Positions 41,335 to 49,347 of a stretch of 64,000 nt of DNA are shown here, one piece after another. Location: contig NZ_JBQKKT010000012.1 of the NCBI RefSeq assembly GCF_052116585.1, forward strand, positions 24,506 through 88,505, read 5' to 3'. The notes under the pieces were generated by a model. The model was not told the DNA's origin, ran no database searches, and saw only the letters and a list, made by a program, of their open reading frames with translations. Position 1 is the first letter of the stretch. Every line of letters starts with the position of its first letter. Made by a program: the position numbers and the translations under genes. The DNA comes from Luteococcus sp052116585. GTDB lineage: Bacteria; Actinomycetota; Actinomycetes; Propionibacteriales; Propionibacteriaceae.

Positions 41335-42822
41335 GTGCCTCTTCGCCCCGACGGATTGTTGACCCACGAGCTCGACCCGCACGACCGAGGTCCGCAGGAT
41401 GCCTGCGGCGTCTTCGGCGTCCAGGCCCCGGGGGAAGAGGTGGCCAAGCTCACCTACTTCGGGCTCTTTGCGCTGCAGCACCGCGGCCAGGAGTCGGCGG
41501 GCATCGCTGTGAGCAATGACCGTCGCATCATGGTCTTCAAGGACATGGGGCTGGTCAGCCAGGTCTTCGACGAGCCCACCCTCAACACCCTGCAGGGCAA
41601 CTGCGCCGTGGGTCACACCCGGTACTCCACCACTGGCGCCAGCGTCTGGGGCAATGCCCAGCCCACCCTGGCCGCCACTGCGGAGGGTTCGCTGGCCCTG
41701 TGTCACAACGGGAACCTCACCAATACCGATGAGCTCGAGGAGCTCCTGGCGCAGCGCATCGGCGCCAACAAGGTGCCTCGCAAGAAGAAGATGGACTCGT
41801 CGTCGGACACGATGATCCTTTCGGCGCTGCTGGCCAGCTACGAGGACCTCACGCTGGAGGAGGCGGCCATCGAGGTGCTGCCCAAGCTGCGTGGCGCCTT
41901 CTGTCTGACCTTCATGGACGAGCAGACGCTCTACGCCGCCCGTGATCCGCAGGGCATCCGCCCCCTGGCCATCGGCGAGCTGCCTTCCGGCGGCATCGTG
42001 ATCGCCTCGGAGACCGCGGCGCTGGACATCGTCGGTGCCAGCTTCGTGCGCGACGTGGAGCCGGGAGAGCTGGTGATCGTCTCGCCCGATGGCACGATCG
42101 CGTCGCGTCGGTTCGCCTACGCGGCTCCGAAGCACTGCCTCTTCGAGTACGTCTACCTGTCACGGCCGGACACCGTCCTGACCGGGCGGCGCGTGCACAA
42201 CATGCGCGTGAAGATCGGCAAGTTGCTGGCCAAGGAGTGCCCGGCCGACGCGGACCTGGTGATCCCCACCCCGGAGTCCGGTATTCCGGCGGCGATCGGT
42301 TTCGCGGCGGGCTCGGGGATTCCCTACGGTCTGGGCCTGGTGCGCAATGCCTATGTGGGCCGCACCTTCATCCAGCCGTCGAATGCGATGCGCCAGATGG
42401 GCATCCGGATGAAGCTGAATCCGCTGCCCGACGTGGTGCGCGGCAAGCGGATCGTCGTCGTCGACGACACGATCGTGCGCGGCAACACCCAGCGTCAGGT
42501 GGTGGCGATGCTGCGCAATGCCGGCGCCAAGGAGGTGCACGTGCGCATCTCCGCCCCGCCGGTGGAATGGCCGTGCTTCTACGGCATCGACTTTGCCACC
42601 CGCGAGGAGCTGATTGCCCCCGGGATGAGCATGGACGAGGTCTGCGAGGCGATCGGCGCTGATTCGCTGGGACACATCTCCATGGAGGGTCTGGTGAAGG
42701 CCACCCACGTTCCCAAGGAGAACCTCTGCCGTGCGTGTTTCGACGGCGAGTACCCGGTCGGCCCGCAGGACCTCCCGCTGGAAGACCTCCGCAATGCGAC
42801 CCTGAGGAAGAAGGAAAGCTGA
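41335..42822 (+). CDS. purF: amidophosphoribosyltransferase
   Basis: PurF makes phosphoribosylamine from PRPP and glutamine, the first committed purine step. The 495-residue protein begins with a 23-residue propeptide before the nucleophile cysteine (QDACGVFGV), as in the Bacillus-type enzyme that is processed. The PRTase loop IVVVDDTIVRGNTQRQV is intact, and cysteines consistent with a 4Fe-4S cluster occur (HCLFEYVY; LCRACF). Its end overlaps purM by one base. Confidence 0.96.
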   Translation: MPLRPDGLLTHELDPHDRGPQDACGVFGVQAPGEEVAKLTYFGLFALQHRGQESAGIAVSNDRRIMVFKDMGLVSQVFDEPTLNTLQGNCAVGHTRYSTTGASVWGNAQPTLAATAEGSLALCHNGNLTNTDELEELLAQRIGANKVPRKKKMDSSSDTMILSALLASYEDLTLEEAAIEVLPKLRGAFCLTFMDEQTLYAARDPQGIRPLAIGELPSGGIVIASETAALDIVGASFVRDVEPGELVIVSPDGTIASRRFAYAAPKHCLFEYVYLSRPDTVLTGRRVHNMRVKIGKLLAKECPADADLVIPTPESGIPAAIGFAAGSGIPYGLGLVRNAYVGRTFIQPSNAMRQMGIRMKLNPLPDVVRGKRIVVVDDTIVRGNTQRQVVAMLRNAGAKEVHVRISAPPVEWPCFYGIDFATREELIAPGMSMDEVCEAIGADSLGHISMEGLVKATHVPKENLCRACFDGEYPVGPQDLPLEDLRNATLRKKES

Positions 42823-43886
42823 TGAGCCAGTCTGCCTACGCCCGTGCCGGAGTGGACATCGAGGCCGGTGACCGCGCCGTCGAGCTGATGAAGGCCCACG
42901 TGGCCCGCACCAAGCGCCCCGAGGTGCTGGGAGGTCTGGGTGGTTTTGCCGGCTTCTTCGATGCGAGCGCCTTCAAGAACTACGAGCACCCGGTGCTCGC
43001 CACCTCCACCGACGGCGTCGGCACCAAGGTGGCCATTGCGCAGGCCATGGACAAGCACGACACCATCGGCTTCGACCTGATGGGCATGCTCGTCGACGAC
43101 CTGGTGGTCTGTGGTGCCGAGCCCCTCTTCGTCACTGACTACATCGCCTGCGGCAAGGTGGTGCCCGAGCGCATCGCCGACATCGTCAAGGGCATCGCCG
43201 CGGCGGCCGAGGTGGCCGGCTGTGCGCTGCTGGGTGGCGAGACCGCCGAGCACCCGGGCCTGCTGGGCCCCGACGAGTACGACATTGCCGGCGCCACGAC
43301 GGGCGTGGTGGAGCGCAGCAAGATCCTGGGCGCCGATCGCATCCAGGCGGGCGACGTGGTGCTGGCCATGGCCGCTTCCGGCCTGCACTCCAATGGCTAC
43401 TCGCTGGTGCGCCACGTGCTGTTGAATGAGGCCGGCTGGGCCCTGGATCGCGAGGTTGCTGAGTTGGGCGGCACGCTGGGCGAGGCGATGCTGGTGCCCA
43501 CCAAGGTCTACGCCAAGGATGTGCTCGACCTGATCGAGAAGGCCGAGGTGCACGCCATGAGCCACGTCACCGGTGGTGGCCTGGCCAACAACCTGGCGCG
43601 CGTGGTGCCCGATCACCTGACTGCGACGCTGCAGCGCAGCTCGTGGACCCCGCCGGCCATCTTCCAATTGGTCCAGCAGGTTGGGAAGGTCAGCCAGGCC
43701 GACATCGAGGCGACGCTGAACATGGGCGTCGGCATGGTGGCCGTGCTGCCGGAGAGCGCCCTGGATGCCGCCCGGGCGGCCCTGGACGCCCGGGGCGTCG
43801 AGAACTGGCTGCTGGGCAGGGTGGATGCCGCCGAGGCCGGTCAGGAGCGCGTCGTGATGGCGGGGGAGCACCCGAGCGCGGGGTGA
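42822..43886 (+). CDS. purM: AIR synthase (phosphoribosylformylglycinamidine cyclo-ligase)
   Basis: PurM closes the imidazole ring in purine synthesis. The 354-residue protein has YARAGVDIEAGDRAVELMK, ATSTDGVGTKVAIAQ, GFDLMGMLVDDLVVCGAEPL, LLGGETAEHPG and MSHVTGGGLANNLARVVP. The ATG at 42822 shares a base with the purF stop in a purF-purM operon. Confidence 0.96.
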   Translation: MSQSAYARAGVDIEAGDRAVELMKAHVARTKRPEVLGGLGGFAGFFDASAFKNYEHPVLATSTDGVGTKVAIAQAMDKHDTIGFDLMGMLVDDLVVCGAEPLFVTDYIACGKVVPERIADIVKGIAAAAEVAGCALLGGETAEHPGLLGPDEYDIAGATTGVVERSKILGADRIQAGDVVLAMAASGLHSNGYSLVRHVLLNEAGWALDREVAELGGTLGEAMLVPTKVYAKDVLDLIEKAEVHAMSHVTGGGLANNLARVVPDHLTATLQRSSWTPPAIFQLVQQVGKVSQADIEATLNMGVGMVAVLPESALDAARAALDARGVENWLLGRVDAAEAGQERVVMAGEHPSAG

Positions 43887-44024
43887 TCCGTCCGGCGCGG
43901 ACGCGCCCCACTGGTGGGCCCTTTTGGCTGGCATCGGATAGTTCGGTAGCCTGTGTGTCACGAAAGTTACACACACATTGCCGCGGTCAAACCGCGAGGG
44001 ACAGAGCGAGGGGGTCGACCCGAT

Positions 44025-44246
44025 ATGGGGCGCGGCCGTGCAAAGGCGAAGCAGACCAAGGTTGCAAGGGATCTGAAGTATCGCCCGGTCAACATGGATG
44101 TGGCATCCCTCGAGCGTGAGCTCGGGATCAAGGGATCGTCGGACCGTTACGAGGACGAGGTGGATGATCCGTACGCGGATCTGGCAGCGGCCTACAACGA
44201 CTATGACGTCGACGGTGACGATGAGGATCCTCGTCGAGCCGTCTGA
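44025..44246 (+). CDS. DUF3073 protein
   Basis: A 73-residue, highly charged protein starting MGRGRAKAKQTKVARDLKY, the hallmark of DUF3073, a family nearly confined to Actinobacteria and commonly found just after purM. The C-terminal half is acidic (SSDRYEDEVDDPYADL). ATG 44025 gives the family N-terminus; the frame upstream is not coding. The function is unknown. A region rich in ACA/TTACACACA near 43960 lies upstream. Confidence 0.9.
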   Translation: MGRGRAKAKQTKVARDLKYRPVNMDVASLERELGIKGSSDRYEDEVDDPYADLAAAYNDYDVDGDDEDPRRAV

Positions 44247-44257
44247 CGACGGTTGCG

Positions 44258-45244
44258 ATGCCAGATCAATCCTTCCGGCAATGGAGTGATGACACTCTTC
44301 TGCCCGGATATCAGCAGCTGACACTCCCGCTGCCTCTCGCTGTGCCCGCTCCGGGCGAGCCGGAGGCTGCGGGTGCGTTGGTGGGAACCCTCGTGCGCCG
44401 CAATGCACCCACGCGTCGCAGGGCGATGCTCTATGTGCACGGGTGGAATGACTACTTCTTCCAGACCCATCTGGCCGACGCCATCGACGCCATGGGTCTG
44501 GACTTCTATGCCGTGGACCTGCGCCGCTATGGCCGCAGTCTGCGCCCCGGGCAACTCGCCGGTTTCATCACCGACCTCGACGAGTACCACCAGGAGCTGG
44601 ACGCCGCCCTGGACGTTCTGCGTGAGGACCACGACGAGATCTGCGTGATGGGGCACTCGACGGGTGGTCTGGTGACCTCGTTGTGGGCTGATGCCCGCCG
44701 CGGCGAGATCTCCGCCCTGGTGCTCAACTCCCCGTGGCTGGACCTGCAGGGCTCGCCGCTGTTGCGAGCGGTCACGGCGCCGGTGCTGCAGCGTTTGAGC
44801 GGCAGTCTGCCCACCACGGTGATCCCCTTGCCGAACAATGGCTTCTATGCCCGCACGATCGACGCGGCGCTGGGCGGCGAGTGGACCATGGACCAGAGCC
44901 TCAAGGGCGCCGAGGCCTTCCAGGTGCGCGTGGGGTGGCTGGCGGCCATCCTGGAGGGCCATGACCGTGTGGGTGCCGGGCTGGGCATCGATGTGCCCGT
45001 CCTGACCCTCACCAGCGCTCGCAGCGACTTCCGTCGCACCTGGGACGAGGCCTTGAAGCATGCCGATGCGGTGCTGGACGTGGAGAAGATCGCCGCCCGG
45101 GCGATTCGCCTGGGCCCGCACGTCACCATGGTGCGGATCGACGGGGGACTGCATGACCTGGCGCTGAGCGCGGCCGAGGTGCGGGGCGTCTACTTCGACG
45201 AGATCCGTCGTTGGCTGGGCGCCTATCTGCCGCAGGAGTCCTGA
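44258..45244 (+). CDS. alpha/beta-hydrolase (serine hydrolase)
   Basis: A 328-residue hydrolase resembling monoacylglycerol lipase/lysophospholipase L2. The oxyanion motif LYVHGWNDYF (about residues 58-67), the nucleophile elbow MGHSTGGLVTS (about 130-140) and a late histidine in DGGLHDLALS are visible. No signal peptide. It starts 11 bp after the DUF3073 gene. The substrate is not known. Confidence 0.87.
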   Translation: MPDQSFRQWSDDTLLPGYQQLTLPLPLAVPAPGEPEAAGALVGTLVRRNAPTRRRAMLYVHGWNDYFFQTHLADAIDAMGLDFYAVDLRRYGRSLRPGQLAGFITDLDEYHQELDAALDVLREDHDEICVMGHSTGGLVTSLWADARRGEISALVLNSPWLDLQGSPLLRAVTAPVLQRLSGSLPTTVIPLPNNGFYARTIDAALGGEWTMDQSLKGAEAFQVRVGWLAAILEGHDRVGAGLGIDVPVLTLTSARSDFRRTWDEALKHADAVLDVEKIAARAIRLGPHVTMVRIDGGLHDLALSAAEVRGVYFDEIRRWLGAYLPQES

Positions 45245-45288
45245 TCCGGCAGCCGTCCTGCATCACGAATCTGCGTCATGCGGGCACC

Positions 45289-45318
45289 AAAAAACCCGCT
45301 CCGGCGAAAGAGCGGGTT
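45289..45318 (-). terminator. tRNA-Phe terminator
   Basis: AACCCGCTC / GAGCGGGTT stem with an 8-nt loop, then six T on the minus strand: a classic intrinsic terminator. Confidence 0.92.
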
Positions 45319-45321
45319 GAA

Positions 45322-45398
45322 TGGTGGCCAGGACCGGGATCGAACCGGTGACCTTTCACTTTTCAGGCGAACGCTGCTACCAGCTGAGCTACCTGGCC
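45322..45398 (-). tRNA. tRNA-Phe (GAA)
   Basis: The cloverleaf folds on the minus strand with acceptor GGCCAGG / CCTGGCC, anticodon loop CTGAAAA (anticodon GAA), T-arm ACCGG-TTCGATC-CCGGT and an encoded CCA (45324-45322). The D-stem has one mismatch (position 13 against 22). Confidence 0.95.
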
Positions 45399-45437
45399 AA
45401 CTGCATTGAAGACCAGTGGAAGTGGTGCTCCAATACA

Positions 45438-45465
45438 AAAGCGGTGATGCGAACATCACCGCTTT
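45438..45465 (-). terminator. hairpin after tRNA-Asp
   Basis: AAAGCGGTGATG / CATCACCGCTTT, 12 bp with a 4-nt loop, then TTTTGTATT-like sequence on the minus strand. It separates the two tRNA genes transcriptionally or aids processing. Confidence 0.8.
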
Positions 45466-45466
45466 G

Positions 45467-45540
45467 CGACCCCGACGGGACTCGAACCCGCGACCTCCGC
45501 CGTGACAGGGCGGCGCGCTAACCAACTGCGCTACGGGGCC
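45467..45540 (-). tRNA. tRNA-Asp (GTC)
   Basis: Acceptor GGCCCCG / CGGGGTC, anticodon stem CCGCC / GGCGG with loop CTGTCAC (anticodon GTC), T-loop TTCGAGT. CCA is not encoded. Confidence 0.95.
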
Positions 45541-45843
45541 TTGCGGCCCTGCGGATCATTTCTGATCCGGCCGGCTGCCCGTTTCAGGCAGCTCGAGAAA
45601 TATAGCGCGAACTCTGGGCAAAAGTGAAATCGAGATGGCGGATTTCCTCGAAATCGCTCTGACTAGGTGTGATGCTGTGGGTATTGGTGGCCGGTGGGTG
45701 TCCCCCGTGGAGTGGTCGTACGTCGCGGTGGCGCACGGGGTGCCTGGCGAGCTGTGGGTGGCTGCGAGAAGACTGGCGACGTGGGAATAGGTTGAGCCTT
45801 CAATCGGTTGTTCGGGAGAATCGACTTGAAGGAGTATCCCCCA
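45541..45843. other. 303-bp region without a gene
   Basis: It holds the divergent tRNA-Asp promoter region (near 45600-45660, AT-richer) and the leader of the membrane-protein gene, which ends in AAGGAG at 45827-45832. No reliable coding frame or repeat was seen. Confidence 0.5.
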
Positions 45844-46287
45844 ATGAGCAACCGTCTCGCCCGCACCATCCTGTCCGTCGCCAGTCCTGTGCTGGTTGGC
45901 AGTGGTGCCGCTGCCTGGGCCACCATCACCAAGCAGCTCAAGGACCAGCGCATCACCGTCCACCCCGATTCGGAGAAGTTGGGTGGCAAGCCCGTGGCGG
46001 GCCCCGTGACGGCCTTCGAGCAGGCCAATGTGGTTGGAGCCCACGCTGAGCACATCGGTGGCGGCAAGACCTTCGCCGAACTCAGCGACGAGTACATGGC
46101 TGCCGCGCAGTCCGGCGACACGGAGAAGGCGGAGGCCCTGGCAGGCCCCCGCGAGCAGGTCATGCAGGCCAACTTCGTGAAGGCCTCGCTGTTCACCTCC
46201 GTGCTCGCCTATGGCGTCTCTGCGCTCGTCGTGGGCATGGGCGTTGTCACGGGTGCCACCGCGATCGCCCTTGGTAGCGACGACTGA
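45844..46287 (+). CDS. conserved actinobacterial two-helix membrane protein
   Basis: A 147-residue protein with a hydrophobic segment near each end (about 7-24 and 118-142) and an extracytoplasmic middle. The stretch KDQRITVHPDSEKLGGKPVAGP and the end VKASLFTSVLAYGVSALVVGMG match a widespread actinobacterial family often mislabelled aromatic ring-opening dioxygenase LigA; no enzymatic residue supports that label. ATG 45844 follows AAGGAG. It ends 6 bp from the convergent TetR gene. Confidence 0.78.
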   Translation: MSNRLARTILSVASPVLVGSGAAAWATITKQLKDQRITVHPDSEKLGGKPVAGPVTAFEQANVVGAHAEHIGGGKTFAELSDEYMAAAQSGDTEKAEALAGPREQVMQANFVKASLFTSVLAYGVSALVVGMGVVTGATAIALGSDD

Positions 46288-46293
46288 GCCTCG

Positions 46294-46854
46294 TCAGTCA
46301 CGTCCGGGGAGTCCGTCGATTGCCTGTCTGATGTGGGCGGCGGCGAGCTCGGGGCTCAGGTGGCCCAGATAGACCGCCTGGGTACAGCCATCCGCAAGCG
46401 CAACCAGCTGCTCGGCAGTGCGCTCGCGGGTGGCTGTATTCGTCTCCAGATCAGGTAGGCAGGCGGCGACAAGCCGGATCTGTCCCCTCTTGGCGTCGGC
46501 GAGCTGTTCTGCGATCCAGGGGTCGGTGACGCTCGCCGCCACGTACGCGTAGAAGACGCTCACTCCCGCACGTGATGCGTGGGCGGGGGTCAAGCTGTGG
46601 GTGAGCAGGCTCCACAGGGTCTCGGGCTTGCCGGGTTGTCCGGAGGCCTCGGGGTGACCCTGCTCTGCGGCTGAGAGCATCTCCGTCACACTGGCGCGCA
46701 CCAGTTCCGCCTTGGTTCCGAAATGGTGCTGCACACGTCCGACGGATACCCCTGCGGCGGCTGCCACTGACCGCATGCTGACCTGGGCCAATCCTTGGGT
46801 GGCGATCACCTGCCAGACGGCCTCGATGATCTGCCTCTGCTTCGAGTCGGTCAT
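46294..46854 (-). CDS. TetR-family repressor
   Basis: A 186-residue regulator. The HTH reads IIEAVWQVIATQGLAQVSMRSVAAAAGVSVGRVQHHFGTKAELV, seen in parts at residues about 9-52, with a ligand-binding C-terminus. It is divergent from an alpha/beta-hydrolase gene, and two CAATAC/GTATTG-type palindromes lie between them, so it probably represses both. Its own start has TACCGT 6 nt upstream. Confidence 0.9.
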   Translation of the reverse strand: MTDSKQRQIIEAVWQVIATQGLAQVSMRSVAAAAGVSVGRVQHHFGTKAELVRASVTEMLSAAEQGHPEASGQPGKPETLWSLLTHSLTPAHASRAGVSVFYAYVAASVTDPWIAEQLADAKRGQIRLVAACLPDLETNTATRERTAEQLVALADGCTQAVYLGHLSPELAAAHIRQAIDGLPGRD

Positions 46855-46855
46855 G

Positions 46856-46884
46856 TTGCCACGGTAGCAATACGACCGTACTGT
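46856..46884 (+). promoter_or_regulatory. promoter of the hydrolase gene
   Basis: TTGCCA (46856-46861), 17 bp, TACTGT (46879-46884), then 6 nt to the ATG at 46891: a complete -35/-10 pair for a leaderless mRNA. Confidence 0.65.
46861..46866 (-). promoter_or_regulatory. -10 box of the TetR gene
   Basis: TACCGT on the minus strand, 6 nt before the ATG at 46854. Confidence 0.5.
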
Positions 46885-46909
46885 TGAGTCATGCAATACA
46901 AACGTATTG
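46868..46909. promoter_or_regulatory. twin TetR operators
   Basis: CAATAC-GACC-GTACTG (46868-46883, one mismatch) and CAATAC-AAAC-GTATTG (46894-46909, perfect), centres 26 bp apart. The first covers the -10 box of the hydrolase gene; the second lies inside its first codons (residues 2-7). Confidence 0.75.
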
Positions 46910-47874
46910 GAATCTGGCGCTCGGTACGGTGGATCGCCGCTGGCCTCGTGTTGGCACTCGCCATTGGGCAGCTGGTCAGTCTGGTGAGGCCTGAAGCCCG
47001 GGTGGGGCACTGGAAGTCCGCCGACGCGCAGTCGCGCTATGCCACCGCCCATGCCGAGGTGATGGCCACTCTTCCCGCGTCGGATGAGATGCACGATGTG
47101 CCGACACGCTTCGGGGCAGTGCGGACGGTCATGTGGCGCGGGAAGGCTGCAGGTCGTCCGGTCCTGCTTCTGCCCGGACACAGCAGCGGGGCGGCGATGT
47201 GGGCCGAGAACCTCCCGTCCTGGATCGGCAAGCGCACCGTGTACGCGCTGGACCCGCTCGGGGATGCCGGATTCTCGGCGCAGCACACACCCCTGACCTC
47301 CCCGTCGGACCAGGCCGCCTGGATCGCCGACGTCATCAACGGACTGGGGATCGGCCCGGTCCACGTGGTGGGGCACAGCTTCGGAGGCGCCAATGCCGCC
47401 ATCCTGGCCGTCGAGCACCCGGAACTGGTGGCCTCACTGGCTCTCGAGGAGCCGGTGGCCGTCATCCAACCCCTGCCTGCCTCGATCTACCTGTGGTCCG
47501 CCATGCTGCTCCTGCCGACGCCGCGGGCCTGGAAGGACCATGCGCTGGCCAGGATCGGTGGCACGAGCGTCGAGGAGGTACGTCGACGGACGTCGATGTC
47601 CGTGATGATCGACGCGGCCAGCAATGGCTTCTCGACGGCCCTTCCCGCGCCTGGAAGTCTCACCGACGAGCAGTGGAGATCGCTGACCATGCCGGTGCGC
47701 GTCGATCTGGGTGGTGCCTCGACGCTGGCGGGTGGGGAGGAGTCGGCGCATCGGCTGCGCACGCTCCTACCCGGGGCACACGTCACGGTGTGGCCGGAGG
47801 GCACGCATTCGCTGCCCATGCAACGGCGTGAAGAGCTGGGCGGAGAGCTGCTGCACTTCTGGGGCAACTCGTGA
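46891..47874 (+). CDS. membrane-anchored alpha/beta-hydrolase
   Basis: A 327-residue hydrolase with one N-terminal hydrophobic anchor (about 13-30), then VLLLPGHSSGAAMW (oxyanion loop), the nucleophile elbow VVGHSFGGANAA (about residues 153-164) and a histidine in WPEGTHSLPM near the end. The substrate is unknown; divergent TetR control suggests a response to a small molecule that the enzyme may degrade. ATG 46891 is supported by a TACTGT box 6 nt upstream. Confidence 0.85.
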   Translation: MQYKRIGIWRSVRWIAAGLVLALAIGQLVSLVRPEARVGHWKSADAQSRYATAHAEVMATLPASDEMHDVPTRFGAVRTVMWRGKAAGRPVLLLPGHSSGAAMWAENLPSWIGKRTVYALDPLGDAGFSAQHTPLTSPSDQAAWIADVINGLGIGPVHVVGHSFGGANAAILAVEHPELVASLALEEPVAVIQPLPASIYLWSAMLLLPTPRAWKDHALARIGGTSVEEVRRRTSMSVMIDAASNGFSTALPAPGSLTDEQWRSLTMPVRVDLGGASTLAGGEESAHRLRTLLPGAHVTVWPEGTHSLPMQRREELGGELLHFWGNS

Positions 47875-47901
47875 GCGATCCAGTGCCGGGCACGCGAAGG
47901 C

Positions 47902-47930
47902 CCCCTGACCAGCATTGCGCTGGTCAGGGG
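47902..47930. terminator. hairpin at the left island edge
   Basis: CCCCTGACCAG / CTGGTCAGGGG with loop CATTGCG. It ends the hydrolase gene on the plus strand. Its right arm is the start of the sequence duplicated at the tRNA-Glu side. Confidence 0.75.
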
Positions 47931-47988
47931 CTCCTCGTGCGTTGCATCCCCAACGGGATTCGAACCCGCGCTGCTGCCTTGAAGGGGC
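47920..47988 (-). repeat. tRNA-Glu 3'-end remnant (distal att site)
   Basis: Positions 47920-47983 match 52417-52480 at 61 of 64 bases. 47946 onward is the 3' half of tRNA-Glu (acceptor, T-arm, variable loop, part of the anticodon stem), after which similarity stops. This is the expected scar of integration into the 3' end of a tRNA gene. Confidence 0.9.
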
Positions 47989-48061
47989 AAAGCGAAGCCG
48001 CACGCGCCGTCAGGCGCCTTGAAGTCAGTAGGGAAAGTTCTCACCGGGGCCGGGACGACTG

Positions 48062-48090
48062 TTGACGGGCATGCGGGACATGGTTAGCCT
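48062..48090 (+). promoter_or_regulatory. promoter of the island cargo operon
   Basis: TTGACG (48062-48067), 17 bp, TAGCCT (48085-48090), about 47 bp before the first cargo start. Confidence 0.6.
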
Positions 48091-48136
48091 CAGGGCAGCA
48101 GCAACGTCGCTGTTCCTTACCAGGTAGGAGATCGCC

Positions 48137-48484
48137 GTGATGGGACATTTATCGCGGTTGGTCGTTGGGCCTACAGTTGCGTTTGGGCTAGTTGCAGGGA
48201 TGAACATGGCAGTAGCGCCGGAGGCTCAGGCAGTCAGGAGCCTCAGCTGCGGCCAGAGTTCGTATGTGAAGGTGCTCTACTCTACGACGAAGGCAATCTG
48301 TTTTGCGGACAGGGGCATCATGCACATTAATGTGCCCGGCTCCTTCCAAGTGTGGGGCGGGAGTAACTCCGGTTACATTCAGGGTGACATGGACACCAAG
48401 TACTTCCGTGTCAGTGCCTGGACGCCTAAGTGGACGCCTCGCACGGCCCGGACCATCAACATCCAGTCCACAAACGGATGGTGA
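48137..48484 (+). CDS. small secreted protein, possibly beta/gamma-crystallin-like
   Basis: A 115-residue protein with a signal peptide (about 1-31, ending APEAQA). The mature part has two cysteines (LSCGQSS, AICFADRG) and the run ICFADRGIMHINVPGSFQVW followed by GGSNSGYIQ. That pattern recalls the CFANAG...V..SGNN repeat of secreted Streptomyces killer-toxin-like crystallin folds; the comparison is from memory and uncertain. GTG 48137 or ATG 48140 follow TAGGAG. The next gene overlaps its end by 7 bp, so it heads a coupled operon. Confidence 0.6.
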   Translation: MMGHLSRLVVGPTVAFGLVAGMNMAVAPEAQAVRSLSCGQSSYVKVLYSTTKAICFADRGIMHINVPGSFQVWGGSNSGYIQGDMDTKYFRVSAWTPKWTPRTARTINIQSTNGW

Positions 48485-49347
48485 GACCACTTTTGTCGGG
48501 GGGCGCCCGTTGGAGCGTCCCCCGGCGCGGTCTGTTGTCCGGTGTCCCGGGTGTCCTGTCCGCGACGATTCTAGTAGCGGGATGTGCCGCAGGTGGTGGA
48601 GGGGCGAGTCAGTCAAGTTCTCTGGAGGATTTTCCGAGCTTCACTGTAGAGCGAGCCATTTACGATGTCTTGCCGTCAGATGAGGTGATTCGCGGTGTGG
48701 CCGATCATCAAGCTCGGCTGGTCACTGCGTGTGTAAATAGCCACGGATTTGCGGGTAGCTATGGCTTGCCAGCGGAGTTGGCGAGCGCGCGCGAAATGGC
48801 GACGAAGCAGGATTCAGGGACTTCCCCGCTGTGGGGTCTGAATGTTTCTACAGTTGCTGCTTCGGCTCGTGGTTATCACGCCGGCTCGGAGGACTTCTGG
48901 AATTTTGAGGAGGCGTGGGCGGGTGAACAGCTGCCAGCCGGAACATTGCAGTCGTGTGTAAGCAAGGCCGCCAACCAGAGTCCTGGGGGGAGGTATTGGA
49001 TGGAGTTGCTCTCCCTCGGTTATTTACCCTCGAGGGGGCCGGAAGTTCCGTTCAATGAAGTCGGAACGAAAAATGCTATTCGTGAATGGTCTGAGTGCAT
49101 GCGAGCGTCGGGGATTTCGGCATCTTCGCCGAAAGAGAGTTTTCTGGAGTTCGCTGCGCAGGAAGAAGTGACAGATCGCGAGATTGAAACTGCGGTTCAA
49201 GAAATCAGGTGCAAGTATTCTGTTCGTTTATTCGAGAGACTCGTCGCCGAGCAAGACGCCTATGATAGGCGTTACATCGAAAGTAACCAAAAGCAGATCA
49301 CTTCTCTCCAGTCCGATCTCTCTCGTTTTGCCGAAGCCAGGCGCTAA
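48478..49347 (+). CDS. lipoprotein of unknown function
   Basis: A 289-residue protein with a lipobox ending ATILVAGC (Cys about 36) and a Gly/Ser-rich spacer. The mature part is mostly helical with scattered cysteines (TACVNSHG, LQSCVSKA, SECMRASG, EIRCKYS), four in all, possibly two disulfides. I do not recognise the family, although short Cys-containing motifs like WSECMRASG occur in actinobacterial surface lipoproteins. It overlaps the secreted-protein gene by 7 bp and abuts the DUF2079 gene, so the three are almost certainly one operon. Confidence 0.75.
   Translation: MVRPLLSGGARWSVPRRGLLSGVPGVLSATILVAGCAAGGGGASQSSSLEDFPSFTVERAIYDVLPSDEVIRGVADHQARLVTACVNSHGFAGSYGLPAELASAREMATKQDSGTSPLWGLNVSTVAASARGYHAGSEDFWNFEEAWAGEQLPAGTLQSCVSKAANQSPGGRYWMELLSLGYLPSRGPEVPFNEVGTKNAIREWSECMRASGISASSPKESFLEFAAQEEVTDREIETAVQEIRCKYSVRLFERLVAEQDAYDRRYIESNQKQITSLQSDLSRFAEARR

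Noticed and set aside
45844..46287. Aromatic ring-opening dioxygenase LigA
   Set aside because: The label is common in databases for this family, but the protein is a small two-helix membrane protein without dioxygenase residues.
48137..48484. Lactococcin 972-type bacteriocin
   Set aside because: That family lacks this cysteine pattern and is followed by an ABC transporter and a different immunity protein, neither of which is here.
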